From Clostridia bacterium (GTDB taxonomy: Bacteria; Bacillota; Clostridia; Christensenellales; Maliibacteriaceae), in NCBI GenBank assembly GCA_017431145.1, contig JAFRLQ010000073.1:1-51832 (forward strand): a DNA stretch of 51,832 bases, in the 5' to 3' direction. The notes under the pieces were generated by a model. The model was not told the origin of the DNA. It did no database searches and saw only the letters and a program-made list of their open reading frames with translations. A program made the translations under genes and the position numbers. Below, piece by piece: positions 17,108-25,815 of this stretch (its first letter is position 1; each line of letters opens with the position of its first letter).

Positions 17108-18129
17108 TGCGTCCGAAACTGACGATTGGAATAATCGCATATAACGAAGCACTATTTCTGCCGAATCTGCTTCAGGATATTGTTGCGCAGACGTATCCGC
17201 ACGATCAGACGGAGATCGTTCTGGTTGATAGCGGTTCAGGTGATGCAACAAAGGCGCAGATGGAGCGCTTTGCGGCGGCAGATAACGGCTTTTTTGCAGT
17301 GCAGGTGCTGGACAATCCTCTGCGTTTCCAGGCGGCAGGCTGGAATACCGTGATTACACATGCGCAGGGAGAAGTGATTTCGAGAATCGACGCGCACACA
17401 CATCTGCCGGCGGACTTTGCGGAAAAAGTCATGGCATATATTGCGAAAGGCGAGGATGTTGTAGGCGGAAAACGTCCCTGTATAATTGAAAATGATACAA
17501 AGTGGGCTGAAATTCTGCTGCGCGCGGAAAACTCGCAGTTCGGAAGCAGTATCAATGCTGCAAGACGCAGTGAAAAGACGCAGTATGTGAAGACCATGTT
17601 CCACGCTTCTTACCGCAGAGAGGTCTTTGAAAAGACAGGGTTGTTCAATGAGGATCTGCTGCGCACGGAGGATAACGAGATGCATTACCGGATCCGAAAA
17701 GCGGGATATAAGCTGCTGTACGATCCGGGGATTGTGTCCTACCAGTATGCGCGCAGTAGTCTAAAGAAAATGATCCGGCAGAAATACCTGAACGGACTAT
17801 GGATCGGCCGAACGTTGAGTGTGTGTCCGGGATGTATTTCCCTGTATCATCTGGTACCGTTTGCGTTCGTATTGGCAATTGCTGCGACAGCCGTGCTGGC
17901 TGCGTTTGGGATTTGGCAGTTCGCAGCAGTTTTATGGGGCGCCTATGCACTGTTTGCTGTCATCAATACAGTTTTGTCTTCAGTACGGGAACCGTTCAAC
18001 GGATTCATGTTCGTGATGCCGTTTCTGTATCTTGCACTGCATGTTTCCTATGGTACGGGGACGCTTGCAGGACTTCTCAGTGTGCCGTTTTGGAAACACG
18101 GGAAAAAGAAACCAGGTACGGGTGCCTGA
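17107..18129 (+). CDS. Membrane-anchored family 2 glycosyltransferase (ExoA-like)
   Basis: The 340-residue enzyme has an N-terminal GT-A domain (LTIGIIAYNEALFLPNLL; VDSGSGDATK; ISRIDAHTHLP containing the DxD-like site) and three C-terminal membrane helices from about residue 245, as in ExoA-type succinoglycan transferases. Its ATG shares a base with the stop of the sugar transferase, so the two are translationally coupled. It probably adds the second sugar to the lipid started by that enzyme. It ends this short operon before the strong terminator at 18262. Confidence 0.87.
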   Translation: MRPKLTIGIIAYNEALFLPNLLQDIVAQTYPHDQTEIVLVDSGSGDATKAQMERFAAADNGFFAVQVLDNPLRFQAAGWNTVITHAQGEVISRIDAHTHLPADFAEKVMAYIAKGEDVVGGKRPCIIENDTKWAEILLRAENSQFGSSINAARRSEKTQYVKTMFHASYRREVFEKTGLFNEDLLRTEDNEMHYRIRKAGYKLLYDPGIVSYQYARSSLKKMIRQKYLNGLWIGRTLSVCPGCISLYHLVPFAFVLAIAATAVLAAFGIWQFAAVLWGAYALFAVINTVLSSVREPFNGFMFVMPFLYLALHVSYGTGTLAGLLSVPFWKHGKKKPGTGA

Positions 18130-18261
18130 GGCTTGCGCTGACTTTATGTTTCTTTGCGCCGGGTACCTTATGCGGCAAAAAAGCACAGGCAGAGAGGGAC
18201 GGCGCCGACGCTTCGGGCATTGTTTTTTGTTTCAAAAGCCAGGGTTACGATCAAATGAACA

Positions 18262-18299
18262 GCAAAAGCCGTACTGGTAAAAACCGGTACGGCTTTTGC
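18262..18299. terminator. Strong bidirectional terminator
   Basis: A near-perfect stem of about 17 bp (gcaaaagccgtac... with ...gtacggcttttgc) and a 4-nt loop AAAA, containing flanking A and T runs on both strands. It lies between the convergent glycosyltransferase and the CpsD-like gene and can serve both. Confidence 0.85.
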
Positions 18300-18319
18300 A
18301 CAACAGACAACAGGTTGGC

Positions 18320-19030
18320 TCAGACTGCACTGTAATACATGAATCCGAGAGCCTTTTCTTTCAGTATACGGGACTGGGTAAAGACGTTGTCGATCATTTC
18401 GCGCTTTGTGTAATTCTCCCGGACGGTAAAAATTATTCCGTCAATATCCCGGGTGGCCATTGATGCATCTGCATAGATACCGGCAGGAGGAAGTGCGCAG
18501 ACAATCACGTCATAGTACTCACTTAGCTTTTCGAGCAGAGCACTGTCAAATACCGCTTCAAGAAGTCCGGAAGGATTCCCGGCAACTTTGACTGCCGGCA
18601 GAACTTCCAGGCTGGTGTTTTCAAAACTGTAGACAGCAGCGGAAACCGTTTCCAGCATCAGCACTGTGTTTTCGGAAGCAAGAACATCGTTGAGACTCGA
18701 TTCAGGCTTTGAGGAGAAAACAGCCCGGGAGATCTGTGCGCTTCGGAAATCCAGATCTATAAGCAGAACATGTTCACGAATCTGCGTGAAGGAATGTGCA
18801 AGCCTGAGCGCTGTCTGATACGCGCCTTCACCGTATTCGCAGCTTGTAACGCCGAGAATGAAGGACTTCTTTTCAGGCGATTGTTGCAGAACTCTATCCA
18901 GAACTTCGCTGCGAAGCTGATCGATTGCATCATCGTTCAGAGAAAATGACAGCGGTATCGACAGATCCGTTTTGCCGCGGCGTGCGAAAACGGGAAAGAT
19001 TTTGTAAAAGAGAGAACCAGCCATATTCAT
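18320..19030 (-). CDS. CpsD/CapB-like BY-kinase homologue with degraded ATP site
   Basis: The 236-residue protein has the overall fold signature of bacterial tyrosine kinases that pair with Wzz-like activators, but it lacks key residues. The Walker A loop reads TSCEYGEGAYQTA, where active kinases have GEGKST: the P-loop lysine is Ala and the following Ser/Thr is Tyr. Walker A' is intact (VLLIDLDFRSA). The Walker B position reads DVIVCALPPAG, with Ala in place of the usual Asp before the PP. There is no tyrosine-rich tail. It therefore probably cannot phosphorylate and may act as a structural or regulatory partner. Its ATG overlaps the stop of the Wzz-like gene by one base. Confidence 0.85.
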   Translation of the reverse strand: MNMAGSLFYKIFPVFARRGKTDLSIPLSFSLNDDAIDQLRSEVLDRVLQQSPEKKSFILGVTSCEYGEGAYQTALRLAHSFTQIREHVLLIDLDFRSAQISRAVFSSKPESSLNDVLASENTVLMLETVSAAVYSFENTSLEVLPAVKVAGNPSGLLEAVFDSALLEKLSEYYDVIVCALPPAGIYADASMATRDIDGIIFTVRENYTKREMIDNVFTQSRILKEKALGFMYYSAV

Positions 19031-19743
19031 TACCTCTCAATTCTTTGTAAAGGAACACGCTTTTGTGCGAGAACAGGGAGATTGCTCAATGCTGTCAGCA
19101 CTGCGGGTTCCGTGATCGCGCATCGTGTGACAACCTTTAACGCAAGAAGCACACAGGATAAAAACACCCCCAGAAGAATACCGACAGCAACATATTTTTT
19201 CAGTGAACCCATGCCGGTTTCCATCATATCGATCTCGTGCACATCCTCACAGAACACGACCATGCTTCCCGGTGGGAGCCCCGGAGATGTCTGCATATCA
19301 TCGACCACGGCTTCCAGAATCATCTTGGTCAGATTTCCGCTGTTGGAAGATACGTGCATTTTAAAGACATTCGGAGACCCGGTCTCATAAGAATAGATAC
19401 TGACATTGTTGGGATTGTTTGCGACGTTGATGCCGATGCGTTCCAGAATTCTGTCAGTATAGACCGAGTCGCTGTACAGATTCTGATACAGCATACCGAG
19501 GGTTTGCGATGCAGTTACGTCCATATTGGAAAGTCTGCCGGATTGTGTGCTTCCGTTGACGGGAAGAACCGTGTAATTGAACTCGACGACGTACTCATGC
19601 TTTAACACATGTGTGACGCTGTAATAAGCGTAGATTGCGACGGTGCAGAGAATAATTGCGAGAAGAATAAATGCAATGTTTCTTTTGCAGGATTTTAGAA
19701 TCGCATGCATATTGATATAGGATACGCTGTGTTTCTGAATCAT
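19030..19743 (-). CDS. Wzz/CapA-like chain-length determinant (polysaccharide co-polymerase)
   Basis: The 237-residue protein has two membrane helices (NIAFILLAIILCTVAIYAYY near residues 20-39 and VAVGILLGVFLSCVLLALKV near 190-209) flanking a mostly extracytoplasmic domain, the layout of Firmicute CpsC/YveK activators that control glycan polymer length. I chose the ATG at 19743, 5 nt behind GGGAGG, over the longer frame reaching 19839. The characteristic proline-rich motif before the second helix is weak. It is paired with the degraded kinase homologue. The pair is transcribed opposite to the rest of the locus. Confidence 0.83.
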   Translation of the reverse strand: MIQKHSVSYINMHAILKSCKRNIAFILLAIILCTVAIYAYYSVTHVLKHEYVVEFNYTVLPVNGSTQSGRLSNMDVTASQTLGMLYQNLYSDSVYTDRILERIGINVANNPNNVSIYSYETGSPNVFKMHVSSNSGNLTKMILEAVVDDMQTSPGLPPGSMVVFCEDVHEIDMMETGMGSLKKYVAVGILLGVFLSCVLLALKVVTRCAITEPAVLTALSNLPVLAQKRVPLQRIER

Positions 19744-19779
19744 AAATACCTCCCGAACAAATGAATGGCGTAATCGGGG

Positions 19780-19808
19780 ATCAGTGTAACGAAACTGAAC
19801 ACTGTCAA
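19780..19808 (-). promoter_or_regulatory. Candidate promoter of the Wzz-like/CpsD-like pair
   Basis: A perfect TTGACA (minus strand, 19808-19803) is followed after 17 nt by ACTGAT, a poor -10. It is divergent from the plus-strand promoter at 19822. Confidence 0.4.
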
Positions 19809-19821
19809 AAGGCAAACCGTT

Positions 19822-19851
19822 TCGACAGGAAACCTTCACTTATGGTACAAT
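19822..19851 (+). promoter_or_regulatory. Candidate promoter of the second LicD block
   Basis: TCGACA (19822-19827) and TACAAT (19846-19851) are separated by 18 nt, about 110 nt upstream of the second licD-like gene. It is back-to-back with the minus-strand promoter. Confidence 0.5.
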
Positions 19852-19960
19852 AGAATCAGGTTGTAGTCAAATCAGGACCCAAGACTGAGCTTGTCAACTA
19901 CAGCTGCGGTGCATGCCGGGGACGAGTGTTTTGATTTGATTTCAACGGATGGAGAACCAC

Positions 19961-20785
19961 ATGAAGGAACTGACCTTACAACAAATCCAGAACAGAGAAC
20001 TGCAGATTCTTGTACAGTTTGATTCTGTGTGCCAAAAAGAGGGATTTCGGTATTCACTGGGCGGAGGTACTCTTTTGGGAGCGGTTCGGCATAAAGGATT
20101 CATTCCATGGGATGACGATATCGATGTCATGATGCCGCGGCCTGACTATGACCAGTTTCTCATGTGGTGCGAAAAACATGAAACGCCCTTTGATGTTCTG
20201 GACTATAAGTCGGTCAGAGCGTACAACAATCCTTTTGCAAAACTCAGTGATCCCGGGACTGTGATCGAAGATGAGAACCTGACTGCGGCATACACGATCG
20301 GGGTCAATATCGACGTGTTTCCGATCGAAGGTCTGGGCGAGACGGAAAAAGCGGCGTTGAAAAGGTTCCGATCGACAGCCTTTGCACGTGAATTGCAGAA
20401 CGCTGCGTTGTGGAAACGGTATTTCCGCAGCAAGACGCACAGCATCATGACAGAACCGTTGCGTCTGTTGCTGTTTCTGATCAGCCGGTTTGTGAATCCG
20501 AAGAAATTGCTGCAGAACATTGACAGAAAGAACCGTGCGGTTTCCTTTGATGATGCGCGTTATGCGGGCTGTGTCTGGGGCGCCTATCGGGAACGGGAGA
20601 TTATGACCCAGGAGACATATGCGAAGATGACAGATCTGCCCTTTGAAGGGGAGATGTTTCAGGCTATCGAGGCATGGGATGCATACCTTGAGAAACACTA
20701 CGGTAACTATATGCAGCTTCCGCCGGAGGAGAAACGCATATCACATCATTCCTGGCGTGCGTATCTGCGGGAGGAGACAGAATGA
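19961..20785 (+). CDS. LicD-family phosphotransferase 2
   Basis: The 274-residue protein has the same architecture as the copies at 4171 and 29851. It carries GGGTLLGAVRHKGFIPWDDD with the acidic cluster at residues 50-55, then VNIDVFPIEGLG, and YGNYMQLPPEEKRISHHS near the end. It probably transfers a phospho-substituent from a CDP donor to the glycan. I chose the ATG at 19961, 6 nt after GGAG, rather than 19949, which has no signal. It overlaps the next glycosyltransferase by ATGA. An IspD-like gene follows two genes later, and an SDR after that. Cargo unknown. Confidence 0.9.
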   Translation: MKELTLQQIQNRELQILVQFDSVCQKEGFRYSLGGGTLLGAVRHKGFIPWDDDIDVMMPRPDYDQFLMWCEKHETPFDVLDYKSVRAYNNPFAKLSDPGTVIEDENLTAAYTIGVNIDVFPIEGLGETEKAALKRFRSTAFARELQNAALWKRYFRSKTHSIMTEPLRLLLFLISRFVNPKKLLQNIDRKNRAVSFDDARYAGCVWGAYREREIMTQETYAKMTDLPFEGEMFQAIEAWDAYLEKHYGNYMQLPPEEKRISHHSWRAYLREETE

Positions 20786-21702
20786 GTACGCTTCCCACGG
20801 TCTGTGTCATGCTCAGCGCATACAACGGTATGCGCTTTATTGAAGAACAGATCGACAGCATCCTTTCCCAGCGGCAGGTGAACGTGATTCTCATGGTGCG
20901 TGATGACGGATCGTCGGACGGTACCGTTGCGCTGCTTCACCGGTATGGTGACAGAATCCGCGTGGATCAGGGGAAAAACCTTGGCGTAGGGGAAAGTTTC
21001 ATGTCGATGATCTGGAGCAATGATACCATTGCGGATTACTATGCGTTCAGTGATCAGGATGATGTGTGGCTGCCGGACAAACTGGCTGCGGCAGTGGCGT
21101 CACTTTCGGGATACGAGACACCTGCGCTGTACTGCTCCAACCAAATGCTGTCTGACGGGGCGGGGAACAGGACGGGCGTGCGTTACAGCACCCCTCCGGA
21201 GATTTCCTGGCTGCAGATTCTCTGTGAAAATCATATTTCGGGTTGTACGATGGTCTGGAATCGTGCGCTGCAGCACCTGATGCAGGAGAAACAGAGACGG
21301 GCGTCCGGAGCACTGTTGAAAAAAAGGATCCACGACGTGTGGGTCGCAGCTGTTGCGGCACTTGCGGGAACGATCATCTATGATGACAAACCGTATATCC
21401 TGTACAGGCAGCATGGTGACAATGTTGTTGGGGCAAAGAGGGAAAACAGATTCAAACTGTGGAGAAAGAAACTGCGCGATCCTGCGCTGCGCAACGGAAG
21501 AAGCGATCTGGCGCGGGAACTGCTCTGCGGTTATGAGGACAGGATCGAAGACGCTGAGACGCTGGATATCCTGCATGCATTTGCAGACTACAGAGTGAAC
21601 AGCGGAGCGCGAAAGAAACTGCGCAGCATGCGGGAAATTGCATTCCGCAGCGGCGAATCCTACCTGGCTTATCGGGTGAAGATTTTGTTCAGACTAGTTT
21701 GA
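20782..21702 (+). CDS. Family 2 glycosyltransferase (rhamnosyltransferase-like) 2
   Basis: The 306-residue GT-A enzyme opens VCVMLSAYNGMRFIEEQIDS, with DDGSSDGT near residue 42 and FSDQDDVWLPDK near 88. It matches the enzyme at 6821 in motif layout and length, so the two are probably paralogues serving the two LicD blocks. Its start overlaps the licD-like stop (ATGA), so it is translationally coupled. dTDP-rhamnose is the likely donor by context. Confidence 0.87.
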   Translation: MSTLPTVCVMLSAYNGMRFIEEQIDSILSQRQVNVILMVRDDGSSDGTVALLHRYGDRIRVDQGKNLGVGESFMSMIWSNDTIADYYAFSDQDDVWLPDKLAAAVASLSGYETPALYCSNQMLSDGAGNRTGVRYSTPPEISWLQILCENHISGCTMVWNRALQHLMQEKQRRASGALLKKRIHDVWVAAVAALAGTIIYDDKPYILYRQHGDNVVGAKRENRFKLWRKKLRDPALRNGRSDLARELLCGYEDRIEDAETLDILHAFADYRVNSGARKKLRSMREIAFRSGESYLAYRVKILFRLV

Positions 21703-21733
21703 TATACGACAGAACAGGCAAAGGAGTAACAGT

Positions 21734-22489
21734 ATGAATATCGGCGTAATATTCGCGGGCGGCGTGGGATCCAGAATGCACAGTAAGGACAGACCCAAAC
21801 AGTTCCTTGAAGTATTCAACAAACCCATCATCATCCATACGCTGGAACATTTCGAATACAATCAGGATATCGATGCGGTGGCGATCGCCTGCGTCGAGGA
21901 ATACATTCCGTATCTTGAAAAACTGGTTTTCAAATACAGGATAGATAAAGTGAAAAAGATTGTGCCGGGCGGAAAGACCGGACAGTTATCCATTTACAAC
22001 GGTCTGTGTGCGGCGAAACAGATTGCGGGAGATGAGCCTTCGGTCGTGCTGATTCACGACGGCGTACGGCCTTTGATCAACCGGGAACTCCTGAGCCGTA
22101 ATATCCGCTGTGTGCGTGAACACGGCAACAGTATTACCGCGGGCGTAGTTAAAGAAACTATTGTTGTGATCAATGATGATTACGGTATTGAGCAAGTGCC
22201 ATCCCGTGCACATTCTCGTGTTGCTAAGGCACCTCAGTGCTTTTGGCTTGATGACATTCTGACGGTACACAAACAGGCGCTTGCGGATGGTGTGGACAAT
22301 TCCATCGATTCCTGTACGCTGATGCAGCAGTATGGATACAAGATGACGATGATTGACGGTCCCCAGGAGAATATCAAGATTACGACGCCGGAGGATTTCT
22401 TCATGATGCGCGCAATACTGGAGACACGTGAGAACCAGCAGATTTATTTGCCGGAAGAGGAGTATCATCCTTTTTTTGAAGGGGTTTGA
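21734..22489 (+). CDS. IspD/TarI-family cytidylyltransferase 2
   Basis: The 251-residue cytidylyltransferase has the CTP loop VIFAGGVGSRMHSKDRPKQF and the middle motif VLIHDGVRPLI. It is clearly diverged from the first copy at 5025. TarI-type enzymes activate ribitol-5-phosphate, and IspD makes CDP-methylerythritol. The LicD neighbourhood favours CDP-polyol synthesis. AAAGGAG precedes the ATG at 21734. The SDR that would complete the module follows the polymerase gene at 23878. A separate housekeeping IspD for isoprenoids would be expected elsewhere in the genome. Confidence 0.87.
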   Translation: MNIGVIFAGGVGSRMHSKDRPKQFLEVFNKPIIIHTLEHFEYNQDIDAVAIACVEEYIPYLEKLVFKYRIDKVKKIVPGGKTGQLSIYNGLCAAKQIAGDEPSVVLIHDGVRPLINRELLSRNIRCVREHGNSITAGVVKETIVVINDDYGIEQVPSRAHSRVAKAPQCFWLDDILTVHKQALADGVDNSIDSCTLMQQYGYKMTMIDGPQENIKITTPEDFFMMRAILETRENQQIYLPEEEYHPFFEGV

Positions 22490-22525
22490 GTTTTACTTCC
22501 AGTTGCCTGATATTGGAGAACTCTT

Positions 22526-23824
22526 ATGGTTTTATTATTGATCTTTCTGTTTTTAAGCTTTCTTATAAGTGCAGAATACATCATACATAAAAACTTTGTT
22601 TCGCCGTTTATGCTGCTGCTCTTATCGGTGCTGATGGCAGTTTGTATGTTTTTATGGAATCTTGACAACTGGGAACTGGATCTGAATTATACTTTCGTGC
22701 TGTATTTGTTCACTGCGATACTGTCTTTTGGAGCGGCGTGTTTTTTGGTAGATGCGGCTTATGAGAAAACAGGAAACAGTCTCTTAACAAAAACAGCTGA
22801 ATATACACGGGTATTGGAACCGATGGAGTATCCGGTGCTGTTCACAGCGCTCCTGTCAGTTGCATGCACAGCAGTATACATTTATTTGATGCTGAAAAGA
22901 GTTGACACATCACACGGACTGACGACTACACTGAGAAACATTTATGAGTACATTGTGAATGGTTCGACGAGTGATTTTGTGCTGCATCAGTTTCTGGAAG
23001 TCGTGGTTGCTTTGGCAAAAATCAATGTGTTTGCGATGTTTTATCAGAAGTATGTCAACAGGGAACGAATGAAGATTGGCTATTTGGTTCCTGTTGTTTG
23101 TTATATGTTTTGCATGGTGATCTCAACAGACAGGAATATATTTCTGAGATTTGTGCTGTATACGCTTTGCCTTTGGATATTCTTTTATTCCTATTATTCG
23201 AAAAAGGAAATCGAAGCGACAAACAGAAAGGTTTTTTTCCAGACGGCTTTCTATATTGCGATTCTGGCAGTCGTATTCTTTGCATTGGGGAAGATGAAGA
23301 ATTACACTTCGAATCTGAAAAGAATGCTCAGCATATACGCTGGATCGGGATTGTATAATTTCAACCTGTTTCTGAAGAATCATTCTTCAACATCTTTAAA
23401 AATGGGGCAGTCGACTTTTTCTGAACTCCTGAATACGTTAAAAGCATTCGGACTGTTTGGTGGCAATGCAAATACTGTTGCGGAACACGGCAAATTCATT
23501 ACATTCACCGCCAGGAACGGTTATGTTTATTCATCAAATATCTATTCTGCGATGCGTCCTTACGCTGAAGATTTCGGTTATTTAGGCATGATCATTTATC
23601 CGTTTTTTCTAGGCGCGTTTTATGAAGTTCTGTATATTAAGGCAAAAACAGCAAAAGCGGGTTTCAAATGGATACTGTACGCGCTTTTGATGTATTCAAT
23701 TGTTTATTTTCCTATTGCAGAACAATTCTTTTGGAGGTTCCATCTGGGGCTGGTATATGAAATCGGATGGGTAACGGTTTTCTATCTTTTGTTTTTTAAT
23801 GATAACCGGATCAGAGCATTTTAA
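22526..23824 (+). CDS. Wzy-like repeat-unit polymerase
   Basis: The 432-residue protein has about ten or more membrane helices and a long extracytoplasmic loop. The stretch RNGYVYSSNIYSAMRPYAED followed by FGYLGMIIYPFFLGAFYE is typical of oligosaccharide repeat-unit polymerases in Firmicute capsule loci. Such enzymes join lipid-linked repeat units on the outer surface. It is the only polymerase candidate in the window. Its DNA is visibly more A+T-rich than its neighbours, a common sign of recent acquisition for wzy genes. GGAG lies 7 nt before the ATG. Confidence 0.82.
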   Translation: MVLLLIFLFLSFLISAEYIIHKNFVSPFMLLLLSVLMAVCMFLWNLDNWELDLNYTFVLYLFTAILSFGAACFLVDAAYEKTGNSLLTKTAEYTRVLEPMEYPVLFTALLSVACTAVYIYLMLKRVDTSHGLTTTLRNIYEYIVNGSTSDFVLHQFLEVVVALAKINVFAMFYQKYVNRERMKIGYLVPVVCYMFCMVISTDRNIFLRFVLYTLCLWIFFYSYYSKKEIEATNRKVFFQTAFYIAILAVVFFALGKMKNYTSNLKRMLSIYAGSGLYNFNLFLKNHSSTSLKMGQSTFSELLNTLKAFGLFGGNANTVAEHGKFITFTARNGYVYSSNIYSAMRPYAEDFGYLGMIIYPFFLGAFYEVLYIKAKTAKAGFKWILYALLMYSIVYFPIAEQFFWRFHLGLVYEIGWVTVFYLLFFNDNRIRAF

Positions 23825-23877
23825 GAATCCGTTGCCGGCTGCTTGAAAGCGCAACGAGAAAAAGGAGAAACGTATTG

Positions 23878-24891
23878 ATGAACCGTGAACAAGGGGAAAA
23901 AGATTTAATCGGAAGATTTGAAGGATCGAGCATTCTGATCACCGGTGCTACGGGACTGATCGGAAAAATGCTGGTGCAGCTGTTGGTTCAGCACAACAGA
24001 AAGGCAAAGAACCCCGTCCGGATTTATGCCTGTGTGCGGAACAGAGAAAAGGCGGCTGCTTTGTTCGGGGCTGAGACGAATGCACTTTCATATATCGTAG
24101 GGGATGTGCGGGATGTGGATTTGTCAGGAGTGAAAGCAGATTATATTGTACATGCCGCAAGTGAAACAGCAAGCCGTGCATTTGTGAACAGCCCAGTGGA
24201 TACGATCGGTATCGCGCTGGATGGAACGCGCCATCTGCTGGAGTACGCGGCAACACAAAACCTGAAAAGGTTTCTTTATACTTCTACTATGGAGGTGTAC
24301 GGAAGTCCTGAGACAGATGAAAAGATATCCGAGGATCACGCAACGAATCTGGATCCGATGAAAGTGCGTTCCTGCTATCCGGAAAGCAAACGTCTCTGCG
24401 AGTGCCTGTGTGCTTCCTATGGCTTGCAATACCGTGTGCCGGTCGTAGTGCTTCGTTTGACGCAGACATTCGGTCCGGGTGTGTCGTACGATGACGGGCG
24501 CGTGTTTGCGGAGTTCGCGCGTTGTGTGATCGAGGAAAGAGATATCGTTCTGAAGACGAAAGGGGAGACAAAACGCAGCTATCTTCATGTTTACGATGCA
24601 GCAATGGCGATTCTGTATGCACTCGCGAACGGGAAAAACGGCGAAGCGTATAATGTGGCGAACGAGGAAACTTACTGCAGTATCTATGAAATGGCGCAGA
24701 TGGTTGCAAACGAGTTCAGTGACGGAAAAACCCATGTTGTGATAGAAGAACAGGATATTTCAAATTTCGGATACGCTCCGACACTCAAAATGAATCTTGA
24801 CACATCAAAACTGAAGGCAACCGGATGGGCGCCTTTGTATACACTGACTGATATGTTCCGCGATCTTATCAGTGGAATGCGGAAAGACTGA
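23878..24891 (+). CDS. Extended SDR (NAD-dependent epimerase/dehydratase) 2
   Basis: The 337-residue paralogue of the SDR at 5754 has the NAD loop GATGLIG at residues 23-29, the catalytic pair Y167/K171 in SCYPESKRLCE, and the serine in LYTSTMEVYG. The catalytic set is complete. It probably works with the second IspD-like enzyme. A TTG at 23875 has better spacing from AAAGGAG (7 nt) than the ATG at 23878 (10 nt), so the start is uncertain by one codon. It sits just before the rml genes, but rmlB and rmlD are both present separately, so it is not needed for rhamnose synthesis. Confidence 0.85.
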   Translation: MNREQGEKDLIGRFEGSSILITGATGLIGKMLVQLLVQHNRKAKNPVRIYACVRNREKAAALFGAETNALSYIVGDVRDVDLSGVKADYIVHAASETASRAFVNSPVDTIGIALDGTRHLLEYAATQNLKRFLYTSTMEVYGSPETDEKISEDHATNLDPMKVRSCYPESKRLCECLCASYGLQYRVPVVVLRLTQTFGPGVSYDDGRVFAEFARCVIEERDIVLKTKGETKRSYLHVYDAAMAILYALANGKNGEAYNVANEETYCSIYEMAQMVANEFSDGKTHVVIEEQDISNFGYAPTLKMNLDTSKLKATGWAPLYTLTDMFRDLISGMRKD

Positions 24892-24909
24892 AAGAAAGAG
24901 GGTATGACA

Positions 24910-25797
24910 ATGAAAGGAATCGTTCTGGCCGGCGGCGCCGGCACAAGACTTTATCCGCTGACGATGGTCACAAGCAAACAATTGCTTCCGGTCTATGACA
25001 AACCAATGATCTACTATCCCTTAAGCACACTCATGTCGGCAGGGATTCGGGAGATACTGATCATTTCCACACCAACGGATACACCGCGCTTTGAGGCTTT
25101 GCTTGGAAACGGTGAACAGTTCGGCATCCGGCTTTCCTATAAGGTGCAGCCCAGTCCCGACGGGCTTGCACAAGCTTTCCTGCTGGGGGAGGAATTTATC
25201 GGCGGAGAAGCGTGTGCGATGGTGCTGGGAGACAATATTTTTTACGGGCATCACTTCCGTACGCTGCTTGAGGAAGCGGTTACTAATGCGGAACACAATG
25301 AACGCGCAACGGTCTTCGGCTATTATGTGCCCGATCCGGAACGCTTTGGCGTCGTAGAATTCGATGAAAAAGGGCAAGCGGTATCGATTGAGGAGAAACC
25401 GAAAGAGCCCAAATCCAATTATGCGGTTACAGGTCTGTATTTCTATCCCAAAGGGGTGAGCGCTCTTGCCCATGAGGTGAGACCCTCTGCGCGCGGCGAA
25501 CTGGAGATCACGACACTCAATGAAATGTATCTTGATGCAGGCAGATTGGATGTGCAGCGTTTGGGACGTGGTTTTGCGTGGCTTGACACGGGCACCATGG
25601 ACAGTCTCCTCGAGGCGGCAGATTTTGTGCAGATGATCGAAAAGCGTCAGGGAGTGAAAATCTCCGCACCGGAAGAAATCGCATACCTAAAAGGCTGGAT
25701 TACGAAAGAAGAATTGCTTGTTTCCGCGGAACGCTATGGCAAGAGTCCTTACGGAAAGCACTTGCAGGCGGTTGCGGCAGGAAGATTTTTGTATTAA
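24910..25797 (+). CDS. rfbA: Glucose-1-phosphate thymidylyltransferase RmlA
   Basis: The 295-residue enzyme joins glucose-1-phosphate and dTTP to give dTDP-glucose, the first step of dTDP-L-rhamnose synthesis. The nucleotide loop is [14 protein letters not shown], and [20 protein letters not shown] is diagnostic. [10 protein letters not shown] and [16 protein letters not shown] are also conserved. I chose the ATG at 24910, 7 nt after GAGGG, over the ATG at 24904, which lies too close. It heads the complete rmlA-B-D-C series. The length is normal. Confidence 0.96.
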   Translation: MKGIVLAGGAGTRLYPLTMVTSKQLLPVYDKPMIYYPLSTLMSAGIREILIISTPTDTPRFEALLGNGEQFGIRLSYKVQPSPDGLAQAFLLGEEFIGGEACAMVLGDNIFYGHHFRTLLEEAVTNAEHNERATVFGYYVPDPERFGVVEFDEKGQAVSIEEKPKEPKSNYAVTGLYFYPKGVSALAHEVRPSARGELEITTLNEMYLDAGRLDVQRLGRGFAWLDTGTMDSLLEAADFVQMIEKRQGVKISAPEEIAYLKGWITKEELLVSAERYGKSPYGKHLQAVAAGRFLY

Positions 25798-25815
25798 ATG
25801 AACAGGGAGGTACGC

